The translations under genes and the position numbers were made by a program. DNA of 64,000 nucleotides from contig NZ_VFPU01000001.1 of assembly GCF_006716885.1 (NCBI RefSeq), forward strand, positions 2,542,001 to 2,606,000, in the 5' to 3' direction. Within the stretch, counting starts at the first letter, position 1. Each line of letters begins with the position of its first letter. The DNA is from Ornithinimicrobium humiphilum. GTDB lineage: Bacteria; Actinomycetota; Actinomycetes; Actinomycetales; Dermatophilaceae. The notes beneath the pieces are model-generated. The model worked only from the letters and a program-made list of their open reading frames with translations, was not told where the DNA came from and ran no database searches. Shown one piece after another: positions 51,766-64,000 of this stretch.

Positions 51766-52773
51766 GTGACCGACCTCCACGACCCCGGCACCGACAACCA
51801 GGCCGGCTCCCCCGCCGACGGGCGCTCCTCGCGCGCCGGCCTGGGCAGCCGCAAGAAGGAGCGCATCGACCGCCTGGCCGAGGCCGGCAGCCTCTCCGCC
51901 GGGGAGGGCGTGAGCCTCTGGCAGAGCGCCTGGCGCCGCCTGCGTCGCGATCCCGTCTTCCTCGTCGGCGCCGTCATCTGCGCGGCCTTCGTGATCCTCG
52001 CGATCATCGCCCCGTGGATCGCCCCGCACGACCCCGCGGCCCGGTTGCTCATCGACCAGCGCAGCACCTCCAACCCCATCCCCGGCCCCCAGCCCGGCTT
52101 CCCGCTCGGCGCGGACGACGCCGGTCGCGACATGCTCTCCCGGCTGCTCGTCGGATCTCGCCAGACCCTCATCGTGGGCGTCATGGCGACCCTGGGCGGA
52201 CTGCTCGGCGGCATGATCCTGGGCACCCTGGCCGGCGGCATCGGCGGCTGGGTCGACGCGCTCGTGATGCGCGTCGTCGACGTGATGCTCTCCATCCCGT
52301 CGCTGCTCATGGCCTTCTCGCTCGCGGCGATGTTCGCCCGGCCCAGCCAGTGGACGGTGATCCTGGCGATCGCCATCATCCAGATCCCGATCTTCGCCCG
52401 TCTGCTGCGCGGGTCGATGATGGCCCAGCGGCACAGCGACCACGTGCTGGCCGCCCGCGCCCTGGGCGTGCGACCCCCGGCGATCGTCTTCCGGCACATG
52501 CTGCCCAACTCCGTCGGTCCGGTCATCGTGCAGGGCACGCTGGTGCTCGCGGTGGCGATCATCGACGCCGCCGCCCTGTCCTTCCTCGGCCTCGGCAACG
52601 CCGACGACACCCAGCCCGAGTGGGGCCAGATGCTCGGCCGCGCGCAGCAGTACTTCAACACCCACCCCGAGGTCGCGGTCTACCCGGCGCTGTGCATCAT
52701 CGTCGTCGCCCTCGGCTTCACCCTCGTGGGCGAGTCGCTCCGCGAGGCCCTCGACCCCAAGTCCCGCCGCTGA
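51766..52773 (+). CDS. oppC: Oligopeptide ABC transporter permease
   Basis: The 335-residue protein has a longer charged cytoplasmic N-terminus, then about six membrane helices. OppC features include the N-terminal domain (WRRLRRDPVFLVGAVI), GRDMLSRLLVGSRQ and the EAA loop HVLAARALGVRPPAIVFRH. GTG 51766 has GAGGA at eight bases. A GTG at 51751 overlapping the oppB stop (GTGA) is an equally possible start that adds five residues. Confidence 0.92.
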   Translation: MTDLHDPGTDNQAGSPADGRSSRAGLGSRKKERIDRLAEAGSLSAGEGVSLWQSAWRRLRRDPVFLVGAVICAAFVILAIIAPWIAPHDPAARLLIDQRSTSNPIPGPQPGFPLGADDAGRDMLSRLLVGSRQTLIVGVMATLGGLLGGMILGTLAGGIGGWVDALVMRVVDVMLSIPSLLMAFSLAAMFARPSQWTVILAIAIIQIPIFARLLRGSMMAQRHSDHVLAARALGVRPPAIVFRHMLPNSVGPVIVQGTLVLAVAIIDAAALSFLGLGNADDTQPEWGQMLGRAQQYFNTHPEVAVYPALCIIVVALGFTLVGESLREALDPKSRR

Positions 52774-52783
52774 GGAGGCACCC

Positions 52784-55053
<2,270 letters not shown>

Positions 55054-55058
55054 GCCGC

Positions 55059-55076
55059 GTCCGGTGCGCACCGGAC
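55059..55076 (+). terminator. Palindromic hairpin after oppF
   Basis: GTCCGGTGCGCACCGGAC is fully self-complementary and lies six bases past the stop, at the end of the opp operon. Confidence 0.5.
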
Positions 55077-55104
55077 CCGGCGCAGCGGGCCGACAGGCCG
55101 TCGC

Positions 55105-55110
55105 TACCCT
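55105..55110 (+). promoter_or_regulatory. -10 box of the glutamine amidotransferase gene (leaderless)
   Basis: TACCCT ends six bases before ATG 55117. Confidence 0.55.
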
Positions 55111-55116
55111 TCGCCC

Positions 55117-55851
55117 ATGAGCAGCTCCCGCCCCCGTGTCCTCGTCGTGCGCCACGAGGACGAGTGCCCCGTGGCGGGCATCGAGTCCTGGCTGGCCGAC
55201 GTCGGCGTCGGCTGCGACGTCCTGCCCGCCTACCAGGGCCTGCCGGTCCCTGCGGAGCTGGTCGACCACGACGGGCTCGTCGTGCTGGGCGGGCACATGG
55301 GCGCCGACGACGACGCCGACAACCCCTGGCTCGCGCCGACGCGGTCGCTGGTCGCGGCGAGCGCCCGGGCCGGACGCCCCGTGCTCGGCGTGTGCCTGGG
55401 GCACCAGCTCTCCGCCGTCGCCCTCGGTGGCCGGGTGACGCGCAACCCCCACGGCGGCACGCGTGCGCTGCTGCCCTTCGGCGCGACCGACGAGGGGCTG
55501 ACCGACGCGCTCACCTCCGCGCTGCCCGCCGGCTCCCCCGTCGTGCACTGGAACGACGACGTGGTCGTCGAGCTCCCGCCGTCGGCCGTCGCGCTGGCCA
55601 CCGCGCCGGACGGCACCGTGCAGGCCGCCCGGTTCGGCGAGCGCGCGTGGGGCGTGCAGTTCCACCCGGAGGTCGACCTGGCCGTGGTCCGCGGGTGGGC
55701 CGACGGCAGCCACCCGGTCGAGGAGCAGGCCGCGCTCGGCCAGCTGGAGGCCCGGCTGAGCGAGCTGCAGCAGCCGTGGGCGGCCCTCGTGCGGCGCTTC
55801 GGCGAGATCGTCTCCGCGGCCGGGCTGGAGGTCAGCGCCGCGGTGCGGTGA
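55117..55851 (+). CDS. Class I glutamine amidotransferase-like protein
   Basis: The 244-residue protein has the nucleophile motif GVCLGHQLSA (Cys near 92), GVQFHPEVD near 179 giving the His-Glu of the triad, and the oxyanion HxGxxD-like GGHMGADDD. It resembles the stand-alone GMP-synthase-type amidotransferases such as those linked to glutamine/polyamine-like catabolism (PuuD-like) rather than a subunit. The synthetic partner is not in the window. ATG 55117 is leaderless by its -10 box. Its end overlaps the convergent stress protein gene by 20 bases. Confidence 0.85.
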   Translation: MSSSRPRVLVVRHEDECPVAGIESWLADVGVGCDVLPAYQGLPVPAELVDHDGLVVLGGHMGADDDADNPWLAPTRSLVAASARAGRPVLGVCLGHQLSAVALGGRVTRNPHGGTRALLPFGATDEGLTDALTSALPAGSPVVHWNDDVVVELPPSAVALATAPDGTVQAARFGERAWGVQFHPEVDLAVVRGWADGSHPVEEQAALGQLEARLSELQQPWAALVRRFGEIVSAAGLEVSAAVR

Positions 55852-56728
55852 CGACCATCACGGGGCAGACGGCCGAGCGCATGACGCGCTGGCTGACCGA
55901 CCCGAGGAGGCGCCCGGTGAAGGCGCCCCGGCCGCGGCTGCCGACGACGACGAGGTCGACGTCGCGCGAGGCCTCCGTCAGCGTCGGGACGATGGGTCCC
56001 CGGCGCACCTGGTAGTCGACCTGCACGTCCGGGTGGTCCTGCAGCGCGGGGCGCAGCACGTCGCGGAGCATCTCCTCGCGGTCGCGCTCGATCTGCTTCC
56101 ACTCCGGGCTGTCGGGCTCGGTGACGACGTAGCCGTTGACGACCTCGAGGTACCACGCGGTGACCGCGGTGATGCTGGAGCCGCTGAGCGCGGCATACCT
56201 CACGGCGGCGCGCGCCGCGGCCTCGCTGTCGTCGCTGCCGTCGATCGCCACCGCGATGCGTCCGGTGTCGAGGGCCTCGACGTCCACCTCGGGGTTGATC
56301 ACGACGACCGGCACGGTCGCGTGGGCCGCGACCCCGATGGACGTGGTCCCGAGGACGAACTCCTCCAGGGCGCCCTTGCGGCCGGTGCCGACCACGATCA
56401 GGGCGGCCTGGCCCTGGTGCTCGAGCAGGGACCGGACCGGCGAGCCGCGCTCGACCACCGTGGTCGCGGTGATGCCGAGCTCCTCGGCCAGCGCGGTCAC
56501 GGTCTCGCGCACGGCCTCCGCGCGCGCGTCCTCGGCCTCGAGCAGCGCGGTGATGTCGGGCGCCCCGGCACCCGCGGCCCGGGCCGCCAGCGCCTCGGGC
56601 TCGCTGGAGTGCACCGCCACCAGCGGCAGTCCCGTGCGGTGGGCCAGCTTCGCCGCCCAGCGCAGCGCCGGACCGTCCGAGGCGCCGCCGTCGGCCCCTA
56701 CCACGATCGACCGTGCATCCTCGCTCAT
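55832..56728 (-). CDS. Universal stress protein, two UspA domains
   Basis: The 298-residue protein has two tandem UspA domains (about 1-145 and 155-295). Each ends in the ATP-binding G-x-x-G pattern: VVGTGRKGALEEFVLG and VVGSRGRGAFTGRLLG followed by SVSQRVMRSA. They bind ATP and are induced by hypoxia and starvation in actinobacteria. ATG 56728 has GAGAGGTGG upstream and a TAGTAA box at about 56755-56750. The 3' end overlaps the amidotransferase gene by 20 bases. Confidence 0.92.
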   Translation of the reverse strand: MSEDARSIVVGADGGASDGPALRWAAKLAHRTGLPLVAVHSSEPEALAARAAGAGAPDITALLEAEDARAEAVRETVTALAEELGITATTVVERGSPVRSLLEHQGQAALIVVGTGRKGALEEFVLGTTSIGVAAHATVPVVVINPEVDVEALDTGRIAVAIDGSDDSEAAARAAVRYAALSGSSITAVTAWYLEVVNGYVVTEPDSPEWKQIERDREEMLRDVLRPALQDHPDVQVDYQVRRGPIVPTLTEASRDVDLVVVGSRGRGAFTGRLLGSVSQRVMRSAVCPVMVVTAPRR

Positions 56729-56844
56729 CGACGACCACCTCTCGCGCCATTACTACGGGTTGTCGCAGCCATCCTAGCGAACCGGGGCGGGCCCCCGGGA
56801 GGGAGCCGGAGACCGCGCGGGAGGGGCGCCGCCACGTTTAGTAG

Positions 56845-59112
<2,268 letters not shown>

Positions 59113-59128
59113 CGTCCTCGCGCTCGCC

Positions 59129-59168
59129 AGGACCGCCCCCGTTCCCCCCAGGGACCGGGGGCGGTCCT
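59129..59168 (+). terminator. Terminator after icd
   Basis: AGGACCGCCCCCG / CGGGGGCGGTCCT, a 13-bp perfect stem with a 14-base loop, 16 bases past the stop. Confidence 0.7.
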
Positions 59169-59268
59169 GCGTCCGGGGGTATGCCGTGGGGTCGCCGTCG
59201 CTGCGACGCGCGCACCGTCGAGCCGTCCTGGGAGCACCCCGCCGGAGGATGGCCCGCAGAGCAGGTGA

Positions 59269-59274
59269 TAGGAC
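59269..59274 (+). promoter_or_regulatory. -10 box of the MFS gene (leaderless)
   Basis: TAGGAC ends six bases before GTG 59281. Confidence 0.45.
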
Positions 59275-59280
59275 TCTTCG

Positions 59281-60507
59281 GTGAGCACACCCGTCCCGCC
59301 CCGCCCCTCCGCCGGCGGGTCCGTGGGCTTCGGGCTCGTCCTGGCCGCCGTCGTGCTCGCCTCGGTCAACCTGCGGCCCGGCGCCAGCAGCGTCGGTCCG
59401 GTGCTGGCCGAGGTGTCCTCCTCGCTGGGGATGACCGCCGGCACGGCGGGCGCGCTCACGGCGCTGCCGGGCCTGCTCTTCGGCCTGGCCGGCGCCCTGG
59501 CCGTCGGGACGGCCCGCAGGCTCGGGATGACCGCGACGATCACCCTCGGGCTGACGGCCGTCGTGCTGGGGCTGGTGGGAAGGGTCCTCACCGAGCACGT
59601 GCCGGTCTTCCTGGCCCTCAGCGTCCTGGCGCTGGCGGGCATGGCGGTCGGCAACGTCCTGGTGCCCGCCTGGGTCAAGCGGCACTCCCCGGACGGCGGT
59701 GTACGCCTGCTGACCCTCTACAGCACCGGTCTGACCCTCGGCGGTGCCCTCGGCCCGGCGCTCGCGGCCCCGATCGGCGAGGTCAGCGGCCTCGGCTGGC
59801 GCGGCGGGCTGGGCGTCTGGGGCCTGCTGGCCCTCGGCGCCCTGGTCCCGTGGTCGCTGGCCACCCTCCGGGAGCGCCACGGCACGGGCGTGCCGGCCGC
59901 GCCCACGCCGGCCCCGGGCGGACGGGTGCGCCGCTCCCCCACCGCGATCGCTCTGACGGCGCTCTTCGGGCTGCAGTCGATGAACGCCTACGTGCAGTTC
60001 GGCTGGCTGCCGCAGATCTTCCGCGACGCGGGGCTCGACGCCACGTCCGCGGGGCTGCTCGTCTCGCTCCTGACGGCCGTCGGCATCGTGGGCGCGCTCC
60101 TCATGCCGACGGTGATCGCCCGCTCCCGCACGCTCGCGCCCTGGATGGTGGGCTTCGGCGCGCTGCTGGTCGCCGGCTACGCCGGGATCTACGCCGCCCC
60201 CGCAACGCTCCCCTGGCTCTGGGCCGTGCTGCTGGGCGTCGCGGGGTGGGCGTTCCCGACCGCGATCGCGCTCATCACGATCCGGACCCGCGACCCGCGG
60301 GTGACGGCCCGGCTCTCGGGCTTCGTCCAGCCGGTCGGCTACCTCCTGGCCGCGCTCGGCCCGTTCGTGGTCGGCCTCGTCCACGGCGCCACCGGCACCT
60401 GGACGGCCGTGCTGCTGCTCCTCATGGGCAGCGGCGTCCTGCTCACGCTCGCCGGGCTGCGCTGCTCGCGCCCCTCCTACGTCGACGACGAGCTCACGCC
60501 GGCCTGA
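59281..60507 (+). CDS. CynX/NimT-family MFS transporter
   Basis: The 408-residue protein has twelve membrane helices in two blocks with a Pro-rich loop (about 200-220). The N-terminal VVLASVNLRPGASSVGPVL is the signature of the CynX/NimT (cyanate/nitroimidazole-like) subfamily. The substrate is unknown; the family exports or imports small anions or drugs. GTG 59281 is supported by the -10 box. It is monocistronic. Confidence 0.88.
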   Translation: MSTPVPPRPSAGGSVGFGLVLAAVVLASVNLRPGASSVGPVLAEVSSSLGMTAGTAGALTALPGLLFGLAGALAVGTARRLGMTATITLGLTAVVLGLVGRVLTEHVPVFLALSVLALAGMAVGNVLVPAWVKRHSPDGGVRLLTLYSTGLTLGGALGPALAAPIGEVSGLGWRGGLGVWGLLALGALVPWSLATLRERHGTGVPAAPTPAPGGRVRRSPTAIALTALFGLQSMNAYVQFGWLPQIFRDAGLDATSAGLLVSLLTAVGIVGALLMPTVIARSRTLAPWMVGFGALLVAGYAGIYAAPATLPWLWAVLLGVAGWAFPTAIALITIRTRDPRVTARLSGFVQPVGYLLAALGPFVVGLVHGATGTWTAVLLLLMGSGVLLTLAGLRCSRPSYVDDELTPA

Positions 60508-60554
60508 CCGGTCGTCGCGCCGACCCTTCGTCGGGCTCGTCACGGGCTCACGCC

Positions 60555-60560
60555 TATACT
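60555..60560 (+). promoter_or_regulatory. -10 box of the small lipoprotein gene
   Basis: TATACT, the closest match to the SigA consensus in the window, lies 38 bases before the start, so this gene has a normal leader with TGGAG. Confidence 0.55.
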
Positions 60561-60598
60561 CCGCAACCGCGATCCATCCCCCTACCGTCTGGAGCACC

Positions 60599-61162
60599 AT
60601 GCGCCTTCGTCACTCCCTCCCGATCCTCTGTGCCGCCGCGACGCTGGCGGTGACCGGCTGCGGGAGCACCGACGACGCGCCGAGCGACGATGCCGCCCCG
60701 AGCACGGCTGCCGCCCCCACCGCGGCGCCCGCCACCACCGCCGACGACGCCGATGCCGATCCCGACCCGAACGACGCCGACGACGCCAGCGCGGACGACG
60801 CCGCTGACGCGGGCGGTCCGGTCGAGGCCTACCTGGACTGGCTCGCCGCCTCCCGCGAGCCGGACGCGCCGCGGGCGTGCGCACTGATGAGCGAGGAGCT
60901 CCAGACCCGCATGCTGGCTGAGCTGTCCGCGGCCCTCGGCACGGAGCTCACCGACTGCGAGGCGATGATCACGGACACGGCGGCCATGTACGCCGCTGCC
61001 GGTTCGAGCGCCGAGGTCGACGTCGAGGTGGTGACGGAGACCTCCACGGAGGCGACCCTCTTCGCCACCTACCTCGAGACGGGCAAGTGCGGGACGATCC
61101 ACCTCGGCGCGACCGCGACCGGCTGGATCCTCACCGAGCAGAGCGAGGAGTGCGCCGGCTAG
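60599..61162 (+). CDS. Secreted lipoprotein, unrecognised
   Basis: The 187-residue protein has a signal peptide and lipobox (VTGC, Cys at about 21) and a very acidic Ala/Asp/Pro-rich linker (22-72). A small folded domain (75-187) reads PVEAYLDWLAASREPDAPRA, contains CALMSEELQ, and ends CAG. Four cysteines in the domain could form two disulfides outside the cell. The layout (short helical start, then strands) resembles small actinobacterial NTF2-like secreted domains, but I cannot name a family. ATG 60599 follows TGGAG. Confidence 0.7.
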   Translation: MRLRHSLPILCAAATLAVTGCGSTDDAPSDDAAPSTAAAPTAAPATTADDADADPDPNDADDASADDAADAGGPVEAYLDWLAASREPDAPRACALMSEELQTRMLAELSAALGTELTDCEAMITDTAAMYAAAGSSAEVDVEVVTETSTEATLFATYLETGKCGTIHLGATATGWILTEQSEECAG

Positions 61163-61261
61163 CCGTTCCGGCCGCGGCCGGCTCGGTGCGTCGGGCGGCG
61201 GGTGGTCGCCCCCCTGCCGGTGGGGACCGACCCGGATCGCCCACGGCGCACCTCGGCGGGC

Positions 61262-61765
61262 CTACCCGCGGGCGCCCTCCCAGGGATAGCCCGCGGCGAC
61301 GAAGGCGTCGCGCACGGCCTCGCGGGCACCCTCCACGTCAGCGTCGAAGAGCGTCTGCCCGTGGACGCCCTCGATGACGACGGCGCCGCGGCGCCGGTAG
61401 ACGGCGTCGATCTTGGCGCGCGGGATCACCCGTTCCACCTCACCCCGCCGCCGCACCTCGACGGCGTCGGGGCCGATCTCGAGCACCGGTGAGTCTGCCA
61501 GCACCCAGGCCGCCAGGCCGAGGCCCGCCAGCAGCCCGAGCAGGGGCCTGCCCCAGACCAACCAGGCGCTGTCGAAGGAGCTCAGCAGCTCCAGCGGCCC
61601 TTGGAAGGGCACCCAGGGCAGGCCGCTCGCCCAGCGAGCCAGCAGGGGCAGGAGAGCGCCGAGGCCGACTCCGCCGGTCATGAAGAGCGCGAGGACCCAG
61701 GCCTGGCCGCCCCGGTCGAAGCCCCCGACCCGGCGCGGTGCGGGCACGGAGGGGTCGGTGGCCAT
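61262..61765 (-). CDS. YqeB-like membrane protein with PH-like domain
   Basis: The 167-residue protein has two membrane segments (about 22-46 and 70-92) and a C-terminal strand-rich domain (VLEIGPDAVEVRRRGEVERV, then PRAKIDAVYRRRGAVVIEGV). A helix (REAVRDAFVAAGYPWEG) ends the protein. This matches the YqeB/bPH family, unknown function. ATG 61765 has TAGCAT eight bases upstream. It may be co-controlled with the TetR gene 30 bases upstream on the same strand. Confidence 0.75.
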   Translation of the reverse strand: MATDPSVPAPRRVGGFDRGGQAWVLALFMTGGVGLGALLPLLARWASGLPWVPFQGPLELLSSFDSAWLVWGRPLLGLLAGLGLAAWVLADSPVLEIGPDAVEVRRRGEVERVIPRAKIDAVYRRRGAVVIEGVHGQTLFDADVEGAREAVRDAFVAAGYPWEGARG

Positions 61766-61795
61766 GCCAGGGATGCTAGCGCGGACCGGCTCGGG

Positions 61796-62374
61796 CTACC
61801 GGCACCGACCGGCACCGCCGGCGGCCCGGCTCCAGGCGAGGAACGCCTCGACCAGGTGGCCCACGGCGTCCGGCGCCGCCGCCCGGATCGCCTGCGGCTG
61901 GGGCCGCGTGATGGTCGCGACCGCCACGACGACCTCCAGCGCGGACAGGTCCTCGCGCACGGTCCCGGCGTCCTGGAGCCGGCACAGCAGCTGCTCGACC
62001 TCTTCCAGGGCCTGCTGCTGAGGCTCGACCGCCTGGGCGAGGTAGCCCTCCCGGGACGCCCGCCCCAGGGCGTCGGTGAGCGCACCGACGTCCATGGCGA
62101 CGAGGTCGCGGACCAGCCCGGACCAGGCCTCCCACGGGTCCTGCGCGCCACGCTCACCGGCACGGCCCACGGCCGCGCGGATGTCGGCCAGGATGTCCAG
62201 CACGACCGCCACGAGGAGGCTCTCCCGTGAGGGGAAGTTGCGGTAGAGCGTGGCGATCCCGACCCCGCTCGCGGCCGCCACGGCCTCCAGACCGATGTCT
62301 CCGCCGCGCGCGGCGAACAGACGACGGGCCTGGCTGACCAGCGTCGCGCGCCGTCTGAGGGCGTCTGCGCGCAC
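61796..62374 (-). CDS. TetR-family transcription regulator
   Basis: The 192-residue protein has the TetR helix-turn-helix at about 10-55 (RRRATLVSQARRLFAARGG, IGLEAVAAASGVGIATLYRNF) and a helical C-terminal domain. The GTG start at 62374 has GAAGGAGA upstream. It precedes the YqeB-like gene by 30 bases. No matching transporter or enzyme adjoins, so the target is unknown. Confidence 0.87.
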   Translation of the reverse strand: MRADALRRRATLVSQARRLFAARGGDIGLEAVAAASGVGIATLYRNFPSRESLLVAVVLDILADIRAAVGRAGERGAQDPWEAWSGLVRDLVAMDVGALTDALGRASREGYLAQAVEPQQQALEEVEQLLCRLQDAGTVREDLSALEVVVAVATITRPQPQAIRAAAPDAVGHLVEAFLAWSRAAGGAGRCR

Positions 62375-62421
62375 GGCTCTCCTTCGGGCGACGTGAGGAC
62401 CGGGCGATCCGTCGTGCGGCG

Positions 62422-63507
62422 TCAGACGTTGAAGCGGAACTCCACGACGTCGCCGTCCTGCATGACGTAGTCCTTGCCCTCGATCCGGACCCGGCCGGCC
62501 TCCTTGGCCCTGGCCATGGACCCGGCGGCGTCGAGATCGGCGAAGGAGACGACCTCGGCCTTGATGAAGCCGCGCTCGAAGTCGGTGTGGATGACGCCCG
62601 CGGCCTGCGGGGCGGTCCAGCCCTTGCGGATGGTCCAGGCGCGCGTCTCCTTGGGCCCGGCGGTCAGGTAGGTCTGCAGGCCGAGGGTGTCGAAACCGAT
62701 GCGGGCCAGCTGGTCCAGACCCGGCTCGTCGACGCCGACCGACTCGAGCAGCTCGCGGGTCTCCTCCTCGTCGAGCTCGGCCAGGTCGGCCTCGAGCTTG
62801 GCGTTGAGGTAGATGGCCTCGGCCGGGGCCACGAGGGCGGCGAGCTCGTCGTGGAGCGCCTCGTCGGTCAGGCCGTCCTCGTCGAGGTTGAAGACGTAGA
62901 GGAAGGGCTTGGTCGTCAGCAGGCCGAGCTGGCGCGCGGCCGCGACGTCGACACCGGCCGCCTCGCCGGAGGCGTAGAGGGTCTCGCCGCGCTCCAGGAC
63001 GGTGCGGGCGGCCAGGGCGGTGTCGAGGACCTCCTTGTCGGTCTTCTTGCCCTTGACCTCCTTCTCCAGCCGCGGGATGGCGTTCTCCAGCGTCTGGAGG
63101 TCGGCCAGGATCAGCTCGGTGTTGATGGTCTCGATGTCGTCGCGCGGGGACACCTTGCCGTCGACGTGGACCACGTCGTCGTCGCGGAAGGCGCGGACCA
63201 CCTGGCAGATGGCGTCGGCCTCGCGGATGTTGGCGAGGAACTTGTTGCCCAGGCCCTCACCCTCGCTGGCGCCGCGCACGATGCCGGCGATGTCCACGAA
63301 GCTCACGGTCGCGGGCAGGATCCGGGCGCTGCCGAAGATCTCCGCGAGCCGCGCGAGGCGCCGGTCCTTGAGCGGGACCACGCCGATGTTGGGCTCGATC
63401 GTCGCGAACGGGTAGTTCGCCGCGAGGACGGAGTTCTTGGTCAGGGCGTTGAAGAGGGTCGACTTGCCGACGTTGGGCAGGCCGACGATTCCGATGGTGA
63501 GTGCCAC
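62422..63507 (-). CDS. ychF: Redox-regulated ATPase YchF (Obg family)
   Basis: The 361-residue protein has G1 GLPNVGKST near 8-16, G3 [12 protein letters not shown], the non-standard G4 region FNLDEDGL (hence ATP rather than GTP specificity in this family), a coiled insertion and a C-terminal TGS domain ending [11 protein letters not shown]. It binds ribosomes and ATP. GTG 63507 lies after TAGACT (nine bases). The rmuC gene is divergent. Confidence 0.95.
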   Translation of the reverse strand: MALTIGIVGLPNVGKSTLFNALTKNSVLAANYPFATIEPNIGVVPLKDRRLARLAEIFGSARILPATVSFVDIAGIVRGASEGEGLGNKFLANIREADAICQVVRAFRDDDVVHVDGKVSPRDDIETINTELILADLQTLENAIPRLEKEVKGKKTDKEVLDTALAARTVLERGETLYASGEAAGVDVAAARQLGLLTTKPFLYVFNLDEDGLTDEALHDELAALVAPAEAIYLNAKLEADLAELDEEETRELLESVGVDEPGLDQLARIGFDTLGLQTYLTAGPKETRAWTIRKGWTAPQAAGVIHTDFERGFIKAEVVSFADLDAAGSMARAKEAGRVRIEGKDYVMQDGDVVEFRFNV

Positions 63508-63630
63508 GGGGTCAGGAGTCTACCGGTGCCGCGGGACCACCGACGCCGCGCGGACGGCGGCGAGCACGTGGTCCGGCCCGCCCGGCGTGGGCGTCGCGGT
63601 CTGTCGGTGCCGGCTGGCAGGGTCGGGGCC

Positions 63631-64000
63631 ATGACGATGCAGTGGTGGCACCTGACGCTGGCCGGGGTGGCCGTGCTCCTGCTGGGCATGCTCCTGGGCG
63701 CGGCCGTCGTTCGCGGCCGCGCGGCCGTCCGGCTCGCCGGGGCGGAGGCCGAGCGCGACGGGCTGGCCCGCGAGCTCGCGGCGGTGCGGGAGGACGCGCG
63801 CGAGGACCGCGAGGCCGCCGCCCAGCTCGCCCCGCTGCGGGCCGCGCTGGAACGGGTCGAGACCCAGGTGCGCACGTTGGAGCGCGACCGCGTGGAGCAG
63901 TTCGGGCAGGTCGGCGAGCACCTGGCCCAGGTCGCCGCGACGACGCGCACCCTCCAGGAGCAGACCGCTGGCCTCGCGGGGGCGCTCAACTCCTCGACCA
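63631..64000 (+). CDS. rmuC: DNA recombination protein RmuC, 5' part only
   Basis: ATG 63631 opens a frame that runs off the right edge. The visible 123 residues are a membrane anchor (about 7-29: HLTLAGVAVLLLGMLLGAAV) and a long coiled coil (ELAAVREDAREDREAAAQL, then LERVETQVRTLE). The ending (GQVGEHLAQVAATTRTLQEQ) is the start of the RmuC N-terminal region. The nuclease domain lies outside the window. RmuC limits inversions at short repeats. The ychF-rmuC neighbourhood is one I have seen in actinobacteria. Confidence 0.8.
   Translation, partial: MTMQWWHLTLAGVAVLLLGMLLGAAVVRGRAAVRLAGAEAERDGLARELAAVREDAREDREAAAQLAPLRAALERVETQVRTLERDRVEQFGQVGEHLAQVAATTRTLQEQTAGLAGALNSST

Noticed and set aside
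61168..61181. Palindrome CCGGCCGCGGCCGG between two convergent genes
   Set aside because: Self-complementary but with no room for a loop; too weak to call a terminator, and such strings are common at this GC content.

Overview
The window is about 70% GC, with strongly C/G-ending codons. It carries whiB7, adnAB, a SigE-HtrA-TatB block, mycothiol biosynthesis (mshB), DUF3107 and DUF3117 proteins and a monomeric isocitrate dehydrogenase. Together these point to an actinomycete; a Micrococcales / Intrasporangiaceae-like organism is my best guess, by inference only. Gene order resembles two blocks of the Mycobacterium tuberculosis chromosome as I remember it (whiB7-uvrD2-nudC-adnBA-TetR-DUF3107-rhlE, and Rv1205-Rv1232c including tag, DUF3117, sigE, htrA, tatB, mrp, DUF1003 and the MgtE/CBS protein). 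The window is therefore mostly ordinary chromosome. I see no prophage, insertion sequence, CRISPR array, tRNA or rRNA.

Region 1 (1-16.4 kb) is nucleic-acid maintenance and antibiotic stress. It starts with the end of a ThiF/cyclodehydratase-like gene, then whiB7 with a regulated promoter, a 69-codon upstream ORF and an attenuator-like leader. Next come uvrD2 and nudC (overlapping), a divergent kinase-like protein, the AdnA/AdnB helicase-nuclease pair, a TetR regulator, DUF3107, a small membrane protein and a DEAD-box RNA helicase.

Region 2 (16.4-34.6 kb) is envelope stress and housekeeping. It holds a PHP phosphoesterase, a lipoprotein, a ThrE exporter and aminopeptidase P. It continues with a stress membrane protein, a small basic ORF, the MgtE/CBS protein with its DUF1003 partner, Mrp, TatB, HtrA, SigE, an O-methyltransferase and DUF3117. 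It ends with a PaaX/enoyl-CoA hydratase pair, a PIG-V-type mannosyltransferase, a tag/DivIVA-like operon, a LOG-family protein and a lysozyme-fold protein.

Region 3 (34.6-44 kb) carries central metabolism and translation stress: citrate synthase, ferredoxin, a VanW protein, the coupled typA-mshB-flavin reductase operon, a MutT-type Nudix hydrolase, and a lipoprotein coupled to a PucR regulator.

Region 4 (44.2-55.1 kb) looks like an extracellular protein-use locus. A secreted M6 metalloprotease and a secreted Xaa-Pro dipeptidyl-peptidase share a C-terminal helical domain. They are followed by a complete five-gene Opp oligopeptide ABC importer.

Region 5 (55.1-64 kb) has a glutamine amidotransferase, a universal stress protein, isocitrate dehydrogenase, an MFS transporter, a lipoprotein, a YqeB-like protein, a TetR regulator, YchF and the start of rmuC.

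Three window-wide patterns stand out. Many genes have a TAnnnT box ending 6-7 bases before the start codon, which suggests leaderless transcripts. Four-base NTGA stop/start overlaps are frequent, including one that implies a CTG start. The octamer GTATGCCG recurs on both strands and forces rare codons.
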